From assembly GCF_023952475.1 (NCBI RefSeq), contig NZ_JALHRX010000013.1, positions 62,001-126,000 of the forward strand: 64,000 bases of DNA, given 5' to 3'. Source of the DNA: Cupriavidus sp. WGlv3. Lineage in GTDB: Bacteria; Pseudomonadota; Gammaproteobacteria; Burkholderiales; Burkholderiaceae. This document shows positions 8,626 through 18,025 of the stretch, piece after piece (position 1 is the stretch's first letter; every line of letters starts with the position of its first letter). The notes beneath the pieces are model-generated. The model did not search any database. It saw only the letters and a list, made by a program, of their open reading frames with translations, and was not told where the DNA came from. The position numbers and the translations under genes are program-made.

Positions 8626-9171
8626 ATGCGAATCCTAGGCATCGACCCCGGCCTGCGCACCACCGGCTTCGGCGTGATCGAGAAGCAAGGCAACAAGCTT
8701 GCCTACATCGCCTCGGGCACGATCAAGAGCGACGGCAATGCCAACCTGCCCGAACGGCTGAAGACGTTGTACGACGGCATCAGCGAGGTCTCGCGCACCT
8801 ATGCGCCCGACTGCGCGGCGATCGAGAAGGTCTTCGTCAACGTCAACCCGCAGTCCACGCTGCTGCTGGGCCAGGCCCGCGGGGCGGCGATCTGCGGGCT
8901 GGTCGGCTATGGGCTGCCGGTGTTCGAATACACCGCGCTGCAGCTCAAGGTGGCGGTGGTCGGCTATGGCCGCGCCAACAAGGCGCAGGTACAGGAAATG
9001 GTGACGCGGCTGCTGATGCTGCCCGGCCAGCCCGGCAGCGATGCGGCCGATGCGCTGGGCGTGGCGATCTGCCATGCCAACGGCGGCGATACCCTGGGCA
9101 CGCTGGCCGGCCTGGCGCCTGAGCTGGTGCGCAAGGGCATGCGCGTGCGGCGCGGACGCCTGGTCGGCTGA
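8626..9171 (+). CDS. ruvC: Crossover junction endodeoxyribonuclease RuvC
   Basis: The 181-residue nuclease resolves Holliday junctions with RuvAB. The four catalytic acidic residues are visible: D7 in [13 protein letters not shown]67 in AAIEKVF, and D139 and D142 in GSDAADALG. The start at 8626 gives the canonical [10 protein letters not shown]-terminus. It lies downstream of the purH terminator and therefore has its own promoter. A phosphodiesterase lipoprotein gene separates it from ruvA-ruvB, instead of the direct ruvCAB order common elsewhere. Confidence 0.97.
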   Translation: MRILGIDPGLRTTGFGVIEKQGNKLAYIASGTIKSDGNANLPERLKTLYDGISEVSRTYAPDCAAIEKVFVNVNPQSTLLLGQARGAAICGLVGYGLPVFEYTALQLKVAVVGYGRANKAQVQEMVTRLLMLPGQPGSDAADALGVAICHANGGDTLGTLAGLAPELVRKGMRVRRGRLVG

Positions 9172-9222
9172 GCGCGACGAGTCTTTTACAATCGGGGCTT
9201 GGTCCCACCACAGGAACGCTGC

Positions 9223-10464
9223 ATGCCTAGCCAGTCCCGACTGCGCGCGCCGCGCCCGCGCGCCGGCCTCTTCCCTGTTCTTGCCGCCCCCGGCCGATGG
9301 CTGTTCCCGGCCGCTGCCGCCGCGGCGTGCGCCGTGCTGATGGCGGGCTGTGCCACCGCACCGCGCCCGAAGCCGGCCACGCCCCCCGCGCCGCCGGCGC
9401 CCGCGCCCGCCCCAAGCGCCGCGCCTGCGGCCGCCGCCCAACCCAGGCCGCTGGTGATCGCGCATCGCGGTGCCAGCGCGCTGCGTCCGGAACATACGCT
9501 GGCAGCCTACGCCAAGGCGATCGAGGATGGCGCCGATGCGATCGAGCCCGACCTCGTCATGACGCGCGACGGCGTGCTGGTGGCGCGCCACGAGAACGAC
9601 ATCACCGGCACCACCAACGTCGCCGAACTGCCGCAGTTCGCCGAGCGCAAGCGCACCAAGGTGATCGACGGCGAGCGCCTGACCGGCTGGTTCACCGAGG
9701 ACTTCACGCTGGCCGAACTGAAGACGCTGCGCGCGCGCGAGCGCATCCCGCGCCTGCGCCCGGCCAATGCGCGCCTGAACGACCAGTTCGAGGTGCCGTC
9801 CTTCGAAGAGATCGTGCGCCTGGCCGAGCAGGCCGCGCTGCGCACCGGCAAACCCGTCGGCATCTATGCGGAACTGAAGCACCCCAGCTATTTTCGCGGC
9901 ATCGGCCTGCCGCTCGAGGACAAGCTCGCAGCGGCGGTGCGGGCGCAGGCCTATCTGCGCAATGCGCCGGTGTTCATCCAGTGTTTCGAGAGCGGCAGCC
10001 TGCGCGCGCTGCGGCGCACGCTGGGCCACGGCCTGCCCAACGTCAGGCTGGTCCAGCTGATCGGCAACCCGCGCAAGGGCCCGGCCGACTGGAAGCTGGC
10101 CGGCGACGGCCGCACCTTCGGCGACATGCTGAGCACGACCGGCCTGCGAGAAGTGGCGGCCTACGCCGACGGCATCGGCCCCGAGAAAAGCAGCATCGTG
10201 CCCCGCGATGCGCAGGGCGCGCTGGGCGCGCCGACGGCGGTGGTGCAGCAGGCCCATGCCGCCGGCCTGTTCGTGCATCCGTACACCTTCCGCCCGGAAA
10301 ACAGCTTCCTGCCCAAGGCCCTGCAGAGCGGCGGCGACGAGGCCACGCGCAGCCCGGCGGGCATGGAGCGCGAGGTGCAGGCCTTCGTCGCGGCCGGCAT
10401 CGACGGCTTCTTCACCGACGACCCGGCGCTGGGCCGGCGCGCTGTCGATACACCTGCACGCTGA
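9223..10464 (+). CDS. Glycerophosphodiester phosphodiesterase family lipoprotein
   Basis: The 413-residue protein starts with a basic, hydrophobic signal ending in a lipobox LMAGC with the acceptor cysteine at residue 43. A Pro/Ala-rich linker (about 44-72) leads to a GDPD barrel. The barrel shows IAHRGAS with the catalytic HR pair, the metal ligands in AIEPDLVMTRDG and the second histidine in VARHE, and closes with GFFTDDP. Such enzymes hydrolyse glycerophosphodiesters to glycerol-3-phosphate and an alcohol. The lipobox puts it in the periplasm, anchored to a membrane. AGGA at 9212-9215 precedes the ATG. It sits between ruvC and ruvA, to which no functional link is evident. The substrate is unknown. 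Confidence 0.9.
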   Translation: MPSQSRLRAPRPRAGLFPVLAAPGRWLFPAAAAAACAVLMAGCATAPRPKPATPPAPPAPAPAPSAAPAAAAQPRPLVIAHRGASALRPEHTLAAYAKAIEDGADAIEPDLVMTRDGVLVARHENDITGTTNVAELPQFAERKRTKVIDGERLTGWFTEDFTLAELKTLRARERIPRLRPANARLNDQFEVPSFEEIVRLAEQAALRTGKPVGIYAELKHPSYFRGIGLPLEDKLAAAVRAQAYLRNAPVFIQCFESGSLRALRRTLGHGLPNVRLVQLIGNPRKGPADWKLAGDGRTFGDMLSTTGLREVAAYADGIGPEKSSIVPRDAQGALGAPTAVVQQAHAAGLFVHPYTFRPENSFLPKALQSGGDEATRSPAGMEREVQAFVAAGIDGFFTDDPALGRRAVDTPAR

Positions 10465-10533
10465 GCCGGCCGGGCGGCCGCCGCGATACACTGGCGGCCG
10501 CCTCTTTCCTGACCTCCTGTTTTTTCCCGCACC

Positions 10534-11115
10534 ATGATCGGACGCATCGCCGGCACCCTTATCGAGAAGAATCCCCCGCACCTGCTGGTCGACTGCCACG
10601 GCGTCGGCTACGAGGTCGACGTGCCGATGAGCACCTTCTACAACCTGCCGGCGATGGGCCAGCCGGTAACCCTGCTGACACAGCTGATCGTGCGCGAGGA
10701 TGCGCACCTGCTGTACGGCTTCGGCAGCGCGGCCGAGCGCAACACCTTCCGCGAGCTGATCAAAATCACCGGCATCGGCGCGCGCATGGCGCTGGCGGTG
10801 CTGTCGGGCATGTCCGTGCCCGAGCTGGCGCAGGCGATCACGCTGCAGGAAGCCGGGCGCCTGACGCGCATCCCCGGCATCGGCAAGAAGACTGCCGAGC
10901 GCCTGCTGCTGGAGCTCAAGGGCAAGCTGGGCGCGGAACTGGGTCACGCGCCCGGCGCGCCGGCGGTGCCCGACAGTGCCGTCGACGTGCTCAATGCGCT
11001 GCTGGCGCTGGGCTACTCGGAAAAGGAGGCCGCTGCGGCGATCAAGCAGGTGCCGGCCGGCACCGGGGTGTCCGAAGGCATCAAGCTGGCGCTCAAGGCG
11101 CTGTCCAAGGCTTGA
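10534..11115 (+). CDS. ruvA: Holliday junction DNA helicase subunit RuvA
   Basis: The 193-residue protein is the junction-recognition subunit that tetramerises on four-way DNA and loads RuvB rings. An N-terminal OB-fold ([20 protein letters not shown]) is followed by two helix-hairpin-helix motifs ([14 protein letters not shown] and [16 protein letters not shown]). A flexible Ala/Pro linker leads to the C-terminal RuvB-binding domain ([19 protein letters not shown]). Length is typical. ruvB follows after 58 bases. Confidence 0.98.
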   Translation: MIGRIAGTLIEKNPPHLLVDCHGVGYEVDVPMSTFYNLPAMGQPVTLLTQLIVREDAHLLYGFGSAAERNTFRELIKITGIGARMALAVLSGMSVPELAQAITLQEAGRLTRIPGIGKKTAERLLLELKGKLGAELGHAPGAPAVPDSAVDVLNALLALGYSEKEAAAAIKQVPAGTGVSEGIKLALKALSKA

Positions 11116-11173
11116 GCTTCGGATTGGCGCGTAGAATGGCGCATTGTTGCCGCTGTCCGGGCCCCTGACCACC

Positions 11174-12238
11174 ATGATCGAAACAGACAAGCTTGCCGCC
11201 CCCGCCCGCGTGATCGCCGCCACCCCCGCCTCGTCGCACGAGGAGGCATTCGAGCGCGCACTGCGGCCCAAGCTGCTGGACGAGTATGTCGGCCAGGAAA
11301 AGGTGCGCGGGCAGCTGGACATCTTCATGCATGCGGCGCGCAAGCGGCGCGAGGCGCTCGACCACGTGCTGCTGTTCGGCCCGCCCGGGCTGGGCAAGAC
11401 CACGCTGGCCCACATCATCGCGCGCGAGATGGGGGTGAACCTGCGCCAGACCTCCGGCCCGGTGCTGGAGCGCCCCGGCGACCTCGCCGCGCTGCTGACC
11501 AACCTCGAAGCCAACGACGTGCTCTTCATCGACGAAATCCACCGGCTCTCGCCGGTAGTCGAGGAAATCCTGTACCCGGCGCTCGAGGACTACCAGATCG
11601 ACATCATGATCGGCGAAGGCCCGGCGGCGCGCTCGGTCAAGCTGGACCTGCAGCCGTTCACGCTGGTGGGCGCCACCACGCGCGCCGGCATGCTGACCAA
11701 CCCGCTGCGCGACCGCTTCGGCATCGTCGCGCGGCTGGAGTTCTACACCGCCGATGAACTGGCCCGCATTGTCAGCCGCTCGGCCCAGCTGCTGCAGGCC
11801 CGCATCGATCCGCAAGGCGCGCTCGAAATCGCCCGGCGCGCGCGCGGCACGCCCCGCATCGCCAACCGGCTGCTGCGCCGGGTGCGTGACTATGCCGAGG
11901 TCAAGGGCGACGGCACCATCACGCGCGAGATGGCGGATGCCGCACTGGCCATGCTCGACGTCGACCGCGTCGGCTTCGACCTGATGGACCGCAAGCTGCT
12001 CGAGGCGGTGCTGCACAAGTTCGGCGGCGGCCCGGTCGGCGTGGACAACCTCGCCGCCGCGATCGGCGAAGAGCGCGACACTATCGAGGACGTGCTCGAA
12101 CCCTACCTGATCCAGCAGGGTTACCTGCAGCGCACCCCGCGCGGGCGCGTGGCCACCGCGGCGGCTTACCGGCATTTCGGCCTGGCCAGCCCGCAAGGCA
12201 TGGCCGGGGGCGCTGACGAACTGCTCGGCGACGCCTGA
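11174..12238 (+). CDS. ruvB: Holliday junction DNA helicase motor subunit RuvB
   Basis: The 354-residue AAA+ ATPase drives branch migration. It shows Walker [10 protein letters not shown], Walker [10 protein letters not shown], the sensor GATTRAG and arginine-bearing RDRFG, and a C-terminal winged helix with [17 protein letters not shown] chose the ATG at 11174 (MIETDKL), the usual RuvB start in this group; an in-frame start at 11144 would add ten residues without homology. It is the last gene of the ruv block. Confidence 0.98.
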   Translation: MIETDKLAAPARVIAATPASSHEEAFERALRPKLLDEYVGQEKVRGQLDIFMHAARKRREALDHVLLFGPPGLGKTTLAHIIAREMGVNLRQTSGPVLERPGDLAALLTNLEANDVLFIDEIHRLSPVVEEILYPALEDYQIDIMIGEGPAARSVKLDLQPFTLVGATTRAGMLTNPLRDRFGIVARLEFYTADELARIVSRSAQLLQARIDPQGALEIARRARGTPRIANRLLRRVRDYAEVKGDGTITREMADAALAMLDVDRVGFDLMDRKLLEAVLHKFGGGPVGVDNLAAAIGEERDTIEDVLEPYLIQQGYLQRTPRGRVATAAAYRHFGLASPQGMAGGADELLGDA

Positions 12239-12434
12239 ACCCGCGCCCGCGACGTGAGCCATGGCGCACACGTCGCAATCAATTAAACGTTTTAAATTCC
12301 CACCCCAAATTTTTTCGAAGTGGATTGCTGGCTGGTGGCCGGTTGTCCACAATGGCTTCATCGGCACCTGCCCGGTGCCATGACGGCTGTGTCCGCCGGG
12401 GCACGGCTCCTTTGCAAACCTGTCAAGGAAAGCC

Positions 12435-13028
12435 ATGATCCGCCAGTGTTCCAGCCTGCTCGCCGCACTTCTCGCCGTGGCCGCGTTCAGCGCCGGCAGT
12501 GCCAACGCCCAGCGCCCGCCGGCGCCGGTCGGCGTGGCCGAAGAAGCGGTCATCAGCGGCAAGATCGTCGATATCGATCCCGAAACCAAGGCGGTGCTGG
12601 TGCAGGGCCCGCGCGGCAATGTGGTCGAGCTGGTGGGCGGCGACGAGGTCCGCAATTTCGGCCAGATCCGCAAGGGCGACATCCTGACCGTGGCGCGCGG
12701 CGCCGCGCTGGTCGCGGCGCTCGAGCCGGTCGACAGCAAGGCGACGGCACTGGCCGAATCGGTCGACCGCACCACGCGTGCGGCCGAGGGCGGCAAGCCC
12801 GGCATCATGCGCGAGATCACCACCACGGTGACCGCGCAGATCACCAAGATTGACCCGGCCAAGCGCCAGCTCACCTTCCGCGGCCCGCGCGAAACGCTGC
12901 GCACGGTCAAGGTCCAGGACCCCGCCATCGATCTGAATGGCATCAAGCAAGGCCAGATGGCCAAGATCGTCTACCGTGAAGTCGTGGCCATTACGGTCAG
13001 GGCGCCAGCGGCAGCCGCAGCAAACTGA
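12435..13028 (+). CDS. Exported protein of unknown function with two internal repeats
   Basis: The 197-residue protein begins with a signal peptide (hydrophobic residues 8-20, cleavage likely after SANA at 25). The mature part has two similar halves. Residues 39-86 (ISGKIVDIDPETKAVLVQG, then QIRKGDIL) align with residues 133-180 (VTAQITKIDPAKRQLTFRG, then GIKQGQMAKI). Each looks like a small beta-barrel resembling the DUF5666-type repeats of periplasmic proteins. AAGGAA at 12425-12430 is the ribosome binding site. It is probably co-transcribed with the SYLF lipoprotein gene 44 bases downstream. I do not recognise the gene and propose no activity. The 196 bases upstream are AT-rich only around 12281-12313. 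Confidence 0.85.
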   Translation: MIRQCSSLLAALLAVAAFSAGSANAQRPPAPVGVAEEAVISGKIVDIDPETKAVLVQGPRGNVVELVGGDEVRNFGQIRKGDILTVARGAALVAALEPVDSKATALAESVDRTTRAAEGGKPGIMREITTTVTAQITKIDPAKRQLTFRGPRETLRTVKVQDPAIDLNGIKQGQMAKIVYREVVAITVRAPAAAAAN

Positions 13029-13072
13029 GCCACTGAATCAGGCGCGGTACTTTTCCCATCAGGAGGTTACCT

Positions 13073-13657
13073 ATGAATCGTCGCCACTTTGTTACCCGGG
13101 TTGCCGGATCGGGCCTGCTCGTTGCGACCGCGATGGCCGCGGGCTGTACCACCACCGGTACCGGCACGTCCAAAGACCCGGTCGCCAAGAAGCAAGAGAT
13201 CGACGCGGGCGTCGACGGCGCGCTGAACCGATTGTTCTCCTCGGCCAATGGCTCGCGCGAGCTGGCGCAGCGCGCGCAGGGCATCCTGGTGTTCCCGCGC
13301 GTACTGGCAGGCGGCTTTATCGTAGGCGCCGAATACGGCGAAGGTGCGTTGCGCTCGAAGGGCGCGACGGTCGGCTACTACAGCACGACACAGGCCTCGG
13401 TCGGGCTGACCGCCGGCGGACAATCCAAGGCCGTCATCATCATGTTCATGACACCCGAGGCTTACAACAAGTTTGTGTCCAGCAAGGGCTGGACCGCGGG
13501 TGCGGATGCCAACGTGGCGGTGGCGAAGATCGGCGCGGACGGCAGGCTCGACACGCTGACCAGCCAGCAGCCGGTGATTGCCTTCGTGCAGACCAACGCC
13601 GGCCTGATGTTCGACGTCTCGGTGAACGGGTCCAAGATCAGCAAGCTGGATATCTGA
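13073..13657 (+). CDS. SYLF/YSC84-domain lipoprotein
   Basis: The 194-residue protein has an N-terminal RRHFV...GSGLLVATAMAAGC segment: a twin-arginine-like start and a lipobox with the cysteine at residue 25. The SYLF (YSC84) lipid-binding domain follows, with the AQGILVFPRVLAGGFIVGAEYGEG core, VGYYS and the ADANVAVAKIG stretch. Eukaryotic SYLF domains bind phosphoinositides; the bacterial proteins are periplasmic or outer-membrane lipoproteins without an assigned task. A perfect AGGAGG at 13061-13066 lies 6 bases before the ATG. A terminator at 13705-13732 follows. Pairing with the preceding exported repeat protein suggests a shared envelope role, which is an inference. Confidence 0.88.
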   Translation: MNRRHFVTRVAGSGLLVATAMAAGCTTTGTGTSKDPVAKKQEIDAGVDGALNRLFSSANGSRELAQRAQGILVFPRVLAGGFIVGAEYGEGALRSKGATVGYYSTTQASVGLTAGGQSKAVIIMFMTPEAYNKFVSSKGWTAGADANVAVAKIGADGRLDTLTSQQPVIAFVQTNAGLMFDVSVNGSKISKLDI

Positions 13658-13704
13658 CATCGCGGCGCTGCCAACCTGGGAGGGTCCGCCCCTCCTGGAC
13701 ACGG

Positions 13705-13732
13705 TTCCCGGCTCAGGCCGGGAATTTCTTTT
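13705..13732 (+). terminator. Intrinsic terminator after the SYLF lipoprotein gene
   Basis: An 8-base perfect stem (TTCCCGGC at 13705-13712, GCCGGGAA at 13717-13724) with a TCAG loop is followed by TTTCTTTT. Confidence 0.88.
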
Positions 13733-13847
13733 GTGGAGCACCCTATCGCTGCGCCACGCTGCGCCGCCCGGCGTGCGCGAACGCGCCGCGTGCTGGCATA
13801 ATCGCGCCCAACCCACTGCGCCAGCGCGCACGCGACCGGGAGCCCCC

Positions 13848-14573
13848 ATGTCAGCCATACCCGCCAGCCCGGCCCACGGCGGCCGCGTCTATCGCTACTA
13901 CGACTTCGTCATGGTGGCCTTCGTCACCGTGCTGCTGTGCTCGAACCTGATCGGCGCGGCCAAGGCGGCGCAGGTGACGCTGCCGCTGATCGGCACGGTC
14001 ACCTTCGGCGCGGGCGTGCTGTTCTTCCCGGTCTCATACATCTTCGGCGACGTGCTGACCGAGGTCTACGGCTACGGGCGCGATCGGCGCGTGGTCTGGG
14101 CCGGCTTTGCCGCGCTGGCCTTCGCCACCTTCATGAGCCTGGTGGTGCTGAACATGCCGGTCGCGCCGTTCATGGCGGATTACCAGAAGAGCCTGCAGGA
14201 CGTATTCGGCAACACCTGGCGCATCGCGCTCGGCTCGCTGATCGCGTTCTGCTGCGGCAGCTTTGCCAATAGTTACGTGCTGGCCAAAATGAAGCTGTGG
14301 ACCGCCGGCCGCTGGCTGTGGACGCGCACCATCGGCTCGACGCTGGCCGGCGAGCTGGTGGACTCGTCGCTGTTCTACGTGATCGCTTTCTACGGCATCT
14401 GGCCGCTGGAGCAGGTGGTCCAGGTGGCGGTGGCGCAGTATGTGCTGAAGACCGGCTGGGAGGTGGTGATGACGCCGGTCACGTACAAGGTGGTGGGCTT
14501 CCTGAAGCGCGCCGAGAACGAAGATTATTTCGACCGGCACACCAACTTCACGCCGTTCCGCGTCAGGGTCTAG
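13848..14573 (+). CDS. Queuosine precursor transporter (VUT/YhhQ family)
   Basis: The 241-residue inner-membrane protein has about six hydrophobic helices. It carries the VUT family pattern, with the YRYYDFVMVAFVTVLLCSN start, GVLFFPVSYIFGDVLTEVYGYG, and GSTLAGELVDSSLFYVIAFYG. E. coli YhhQ imports the queuosine precursors preQ0/preQ1 for tRNA modification; that role is transferred from the family. The ATG at 13848 follows a weak GGGAG. A CATAAT with an upstream TGG (13794-13802) is a possible extended -10 element. The gene is convergent with the phosphatase gene, with only 8 bases between stops. Confidence 0.88.
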   Translation: MSAIPASPAHGGRVYRYYDFVMVAFVTVLLCSNLIGAAKAAQVTLPLIGTVTFGAGVLFFPVSYIFGDVLTEVYGYGRDRRVVWAGFAALAFATFMSLVVLNMPVAPFMADYQKSLQDVFGNTWRIALGSLIAFCCGSFANSYVLAKMKLWTAGRWLWTRTIGSTLAGELVDSSLFYVIAFYGIWPLEQVVQVAVAQYVLKTGWEVVMTPVTYKVVGFLKRAENEDYFDRHTNFTPFRVRV

Positions 14574-14581
14574 CGCCGCGG

Positions 14582-15256
14582 CTAGGGCACGCGCCGGTCC
14601 ACCTCGTCCAGCGCCAGGTTCTCCAGGTGGCTGACGTCGCCCCACTGGGCCAGCGTCAGATGGGTGCTGTCGCTGCGCAGGCGGTTGACGCTGGCATTGA
14701 GCAGTTCGTGCTGGCGTGGCGCTTCCAGCGTCATGCCGGTGGCCTCGCGGTAGAGGCAGTCGAGCACGCCGCCGTGCGCGACCAGCGCGATGCGCTCGCC
14801 CGGATGCCGGCGCGACAGCGCCAGCACCGCGTCGACCGCGCGTTCGTGGAAACCCAGCAGCGACTCGCCCGCGGGCGGCGCGTAATCGGGCACGCGCGCC
14901 TGCCAGCGGGCAAAGTCTTCCGGCAGGTGCTCGGCGACCTCGGCGTAGGTCTTGCCCTGCAGCGCGCCGTAGCTGCGCTCGCGCAGCCGCGCATCGGCGC
15001 GCACCTGCAGCCCCAGTGCCTCGGCCAGCGGCGCGGCGGTTTCCAGCGCGCGCGACAGGTCGCTGGAATACACCGCATCGATCGGCTCGCCCGCCAGCGC
15101 ATCTGCCAGCGCGCGAGCCTGGGCATGGCCGGTCTCGTTCAGCGGAATATCGAGCTGGCCCTGCAGCCGGCGCTCCCGGTTCCAGGCCGTTTCGCCATGG
15201 CGGATCACGATCAGGTGGGTAAAGGCCAGCGAATGCGGCCCGGGGCTTTGCGACAT
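14582..15256 (-). CDS. Histidine phosphatase family protein (phosphoglycerate mutase-like)
   Basis: The 224-residue protein has the branch-1 histidine phosphatase signature IRHGETAWN near residue 18, a second catalytic arginine in YSSDLSRALETA, the acid residue in RLRERSYGALQGK and the second histidine in LVAHGGVLD. Members include GpmB-like phosphatases, alpha-ribazole phosphatase (CobC) and RNA/lipid phosphatases; the substrate cannot be told from the sequence. Annotation as a 2,3-bisphosphoglycerate-dependent mutase would be an over-call. The start at 15256 gives a compact N-terminus directly before the catalytic motif. The upstream PEBP gene ends 83 bases away on the same strand. Confidence 0.9.
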   Translation of the reverse strand: MSQSPGPHSLAFTHLIVIRHGETAWNRERRLQGQLDIPLNETGHAQARALADALAGEPIDAVYSSDLSRALETAAPLAEALGLQVRADARLRERSYGALQGKTYAEVAEHLPEDFARWQARVPDYAPPAGESLLGFHERAVDAVLALSRRHPGERIALVAHGGVLDCLYREATGMTLEAPRQHELLNASVNRLRSDSTHLTLAQWGDVSHLENLALDEVDRRVP

Positions 15257-15339
15257 GCCGTTTCCTTCGGGGTTGCTGCGGGTGCTTGCTTGGGGCCATG
15301 CCGGCCCGGCACCGCGCGGGACGCGGCACCGGCCCGGCT

Positions 15340-15999
15340 TCAGGCCGCCGACGACTTTGCCAGCGTCGGGTTCAGCGTATAGGTGCCGGTCAGGCTGGCC
15401 TGCGCCAGCACGTGGCCCTGGATCGCGTCGCGCACCTGGGTGCCGGTAAAGGTGCCTTCCAGCGGCAGCCGGTCGAGGTCCAGCGCATACAGCGTGAACA
15501 CGTAATGGTGCAGCAGCGCGTCGTTCCACGGCGGGCACGGGCCGTCATAGCCGTAGTAGTCGCCCTTCATGTCGGCATCGCCGGCGAACCAGCCGGTGTA
15601 GTCGTTGATGCCGTGGCGCAGGCCGCCCGCGGTGGCGGTGCCGCCGGTGGCTTCCGGGCCCGGCTTGCCGCGCGCGATCACGCCGTCGCTGTGCGAGCCC
15701 GCGGCGATCGAGGTCAGGCCGGGCGGGATGTCGACCAGCACCCAGTGGAAGAAGTCCACGCGCGGTAGCGAGGCCGGCACTTCGCGGCCTTCCTGGTTGA
15801 CGTCGTCGCCCTTGCTGGGGACGTCGCGGTCGTGGCAGATCAGCACGAACGAGCGCGTCTCGGCCGGCGCGTCTTCCCAGTGCAGGTCGGGATTGCGGTT
15901 GTTCGACAGGGCCACGTGGGCGGCGGCGTCGGGCACGCAGAAGGCGAACTCGCCGGGGATCGGCGCGTTGTCGTTGAAGGACTTGCTCCAGAGTTTCAT
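15340..15999 (-). CDS. YbhB/YbcL family PEBP-like protein
   Basis: The 219-residue protein belongs to the phosphatidylethanolamine-binding protein superfamily. It contains the anion-pocket elements SFVLICHDRDVP (DxDxP type), DFFHWVLVDIPP and YGYDGPCPPWNDALLHHYVFTLYALD. It has no signal peptide and so is probably cytoplasmic. Bacterial members are small-molecule or anion binders of unknown job. It lies between the phosphatase and dtd genes on the same strand, which gives no strong clue. Confidence 0.9.
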   Translation of the reverse strand: MKLWSKSFNDNAPIPGEFAFCVPDAAAHVALSNNRNPDLHWEDAPAETRSFVLICHDRDVPSKGDDVNQEGREVPASLPRVDFFHWVLVDIPPGLTSIAAGSHSDGVIARGKPGPEATGGTATAGGLRHGINDYTGWFAGDADMKGDYYGYDGPCPPWNDALLHHYVFTLYALDLDRLPLEGTFTGTQVRDAIQGHVLAQASLTGTYTLNPTLAKSSAA

Positions 16000-16051
16000 T
16001 TGTCTCTCCTGTCTTGATGCCGCGCCGGGGACGCGGCAGCTTGGAATTGGT

Positions 16052-16513
16052 TCAGGCCGGTGCCACGCGCAGCCAGAACGTGACCGGACCGTCGTTGACG
16101 AGGCTGACCTGCATCATCGCGCCGAACTCGCCGGTCTGCACCTGCGGATGCGCCGCGCGCGCGCGCGCCACGAAATGCTCGTACAGGCGCCGGCCATCCT
16201 CGGGCGAGGCCGCGGGCGTGAAGCTCGGCCGCGTGCCGCTGTTGGTATCGGCCGCGAGCGTGAACTGCGACACCACCAGCAGCCCGCCCGGATTGCCGTT
16301 GCCGTCCATGTTCTGCACCGGCAGGTTCATCTTGCCGTCGGCATCGGAAAACACCCGGTACGACAGCATCTTGGCCAGCAGCCGCTCGGCCTGCGCCTCG
16401 GTGTCGCCGCGCTCGGCGCAGACCAGTGCCAGCAGGCCGGCGCCGATCTCGCCGGTGGTGCGGCCTGCGACCGTGACGCGGGCCTGGGCCACCCGCTGGA
16501 TCAGCGCGATCAT
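16052..16513 (-). CDS. dtd: D-aminoacyl-tRNA deacylase
   Basis: The 153-residue DTD enzyme clears D-amino acids (and glycine mischarged on tRNA-Ala) from tRNA. Its two catalytic signatures are present: SQFTLAADT near residue 82 and the cis Gly-Pro motif NDGPVTFWL near residue 140. It begins 7 bases after the tyrS stop, so it is the second gene of a tyrS-dtd operon. The pairing makes sense because TyrRS readily charges D-tyrosine, the classical DTD substrate. Confidence 0.96.
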   Translation of the reverse strand: MIALIQRVAQARVTVAGRTTGEIGAGLLALVCAERGDTEAQAERLLAKMLSYRVFSDADGKMNLPVQNMDGNGNPGGLLVVSQFTLAADTNSGTRPSFTPAASPEDGRRLYEHFVARARAAHPQVQTGEFGAMMQVSLVNDGPVTFWLRVAPA

Positions 16514-16520
16514 CGCCGCC

Positions 16521-17762
16521 TCAGGCCAGCGTCACGCGCGCGAAGCGGCGCTTGCCGACCTGCACGACGTAGGTGCCCGCGGCCACCTTGGTGGCCTTGT
16601 CGCTCACGGTGGCGCCGTCGATCTTGACGCCGCCCTGCTCGATATTGCGGTTGGCTTCCGAGGTCGACGGCACCAGGTTGGCCTGCTTGAGCAACTGCGC
16701 GATGCCCAGCGGCGCACCTGCCAGGCTCACCGCCGGGATGTCGTCCGGCACGCCGCCGCGGGCGCGGTGGTTGAAGTCTTCCAGCGCCTTCTCGGCATCG
16801 GCCTGGCTGTGGAAGCGCGCCACGATCTCCTGCGCCAGCAGCACCTTGCAGTCGCGCGGGTTGCGGCCGGCGGCGATCTCCTGCTTCATCAGGTCGATCT
16901 CGCTCATCGGGCGGAACGACAGCAGCGTGAAGTACTGCCACATCAGGTCGTCCGAGATGCTCATCAGCTTGCCGAACATCTCGTTCGGGGCCTCGGTCAC
17001 GCCCACGTAGTTGCCCTTGGACTTGGACATTTTCTCGACCCCGTCCAGGCCCACCAGCAGCGGCATGGTCAGGATGCACTGCGGCTCCTGGCCGTATTCC
17101 TTCTGCAGCTCGCGCCCCACCAGCAGGTTGAACTTCTGGTCGGTGCCGCCCAGCTCCAGGTCGGACTTCAGCGCCACCGAGTCGTAGCCCTGCATCAGCG
17201 GGTAGAGGAACTCGTGCACGGAAATCGGAATCCCGGAGCGGAAGCGCTTGGTGAAGTCGTCGCGCTCCATCATGCGCGCCACGGTGTACTTGGCCGCGAG
17301 CTGGATCATGCCGCGCGCGCCGAGCGGGTCGCACCATTCGCTGTTGTAGCGGATCTCGGTGCGGGCCGGGTCGAGCACCAGGCTGGCCTGGCGGTAGTAG
17401 GTCTGGGCGTTGGCCTCGATCTGCTCGCGCGTGAGCGGCGGGCGCGTGCTGTTGCGGCCCGACGGGTCGCCGATGGTCGAGGTGAAGTCGCCGATCAGGA
17501 AGATCACCTGGTGGCCGAGGTCCTGCAGCTGGCGCAGCTTGTTCAGCACCACGGTGTGGCCGATATGGATGTCGGGCGCGGTCGGGTCCAGGCCCAGCTT
17601 GATGCGCAGCGGCACGCCGGTGGCCTCGCTGCGGGCCAGCTTCTGCGCCCACTCCGCTTCGATCAGCAACTCGTCGCAGCCGCGCCTGGAGACTTCCAGG
17701 GCCTGCATCACCGAGGGCGTCAGGGGGTATTTGGCCGGTGCGGCCGAGGCAACTTCAGTCAT
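16521..17762 (-). CDS. tyrS: Tyrosyl-tRNA synthetase
   Basis: The 413-residue class I synthetase has the HIGH motif at residues 66-69 and KMSKS at 244-248. A C-terminal S4 RNA-binding domain (about residues 345-410) has GGVKIDG ... [15 protein letters not shown]. This is the TyrRS subclass of about 400-430 residues common in beta-proteobacteria. I chose the ATG at 17762 (MTEVASAAP); an upstream in-frame extension lacks homology. A TAAAAT on the minus strand at 17788-17793 is a plausible -10 element 20-30 bases upstream. dtd follows 7 bases downstream. Confidence 0.97.
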   Translation of the reverse strand: MTEVASAAPAKYPLTPSVMQALEVSRRGCDELLIEAEWAQKLARSEATGVPLRIKLGLDPTAPDIHIGHTVVLNKLRQLQDLGHQVIFLIGDFTSTIGDPSGRNSTRPPLTREQIEANAQTYYRQASLVLDPARTEIRYNSEWCDPLGARGMIQLAAKYTVARMMERDDFTKRFRSGIPISVHEFLYPLMQGYDSVALKSDLELGGTDQKFNLLVGRELQKEYGQEPQCILTMPLLVGLDGVEKMSKSKGNYVGVTEAPNEMFGKLMSISDDLMWQYFTLLSFRPMSEIDLMKQEIAAGRNPRDCKVLLAQEIVARFHSQADAEKALEDFNHRARGGVPDDIPAVSLAGAPLGIAQLLKQANLVPSTSEANRNIEQGGVKIDGATVSDKATKVAAGTYVVQVGKRRFARVTLA

Positions 17763-17826
17763 CACGTAAGTCTTTGAAATACTTGAAATTTTAGGAAATC
17801 TGCCGACAGCCGCCAGGGCCGGATTT

Positions 17827-17835
17827 TGGTATAAT
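17827..17835 (+). promoter_or_regulatory. Extended -10 promoter element for the M23 peptidase-anmK unit
   Basis: TGG followed by a perfect TATAAT at 17830-17835 forms an extended -10 element. No good -35 box sits 17 bases upstream, which fits an extended -10 promoter. The leader to the peptidase start would be about 185 bases and contains a GC-rich hairpin near 17847-17875. Confidence 0.6.
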
Positions 17836-18025
17836 CCGCGTTTCCAGGCGCCAGCGGAAGCCTTTCCGGTGCGCCACTCGTCACTTTGCACAGCACTTTG
17901 CGCAGCAAGGCAGGCGGGCCAAAATTACTGAATACTGAACAGCACGCGCCGCACCTCGGGGGAGGAAGGCAGACGAGACACATCGTCCCCGGCAGCGGGC
18001 TCAGACCAAGGTTGAATTTTACGTG

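Noticed and set aside
8635-11529. Very long open frame (964 codons) on the minus strand opposite ruvC, the GDPD gene, ruvA and part of ruvB
   Set aside because: It is a shadow of four well-supported plus-strand genes in GC-rich DNA; its protein is Arg/Ala/Gly/His-rich without domains.
12281-12300. AAACGTTT palindrome upstream of the exported repeat protein gene
   Set aside because: An eight-base AT-rich palindrome is expected by chance and has no partner sites.
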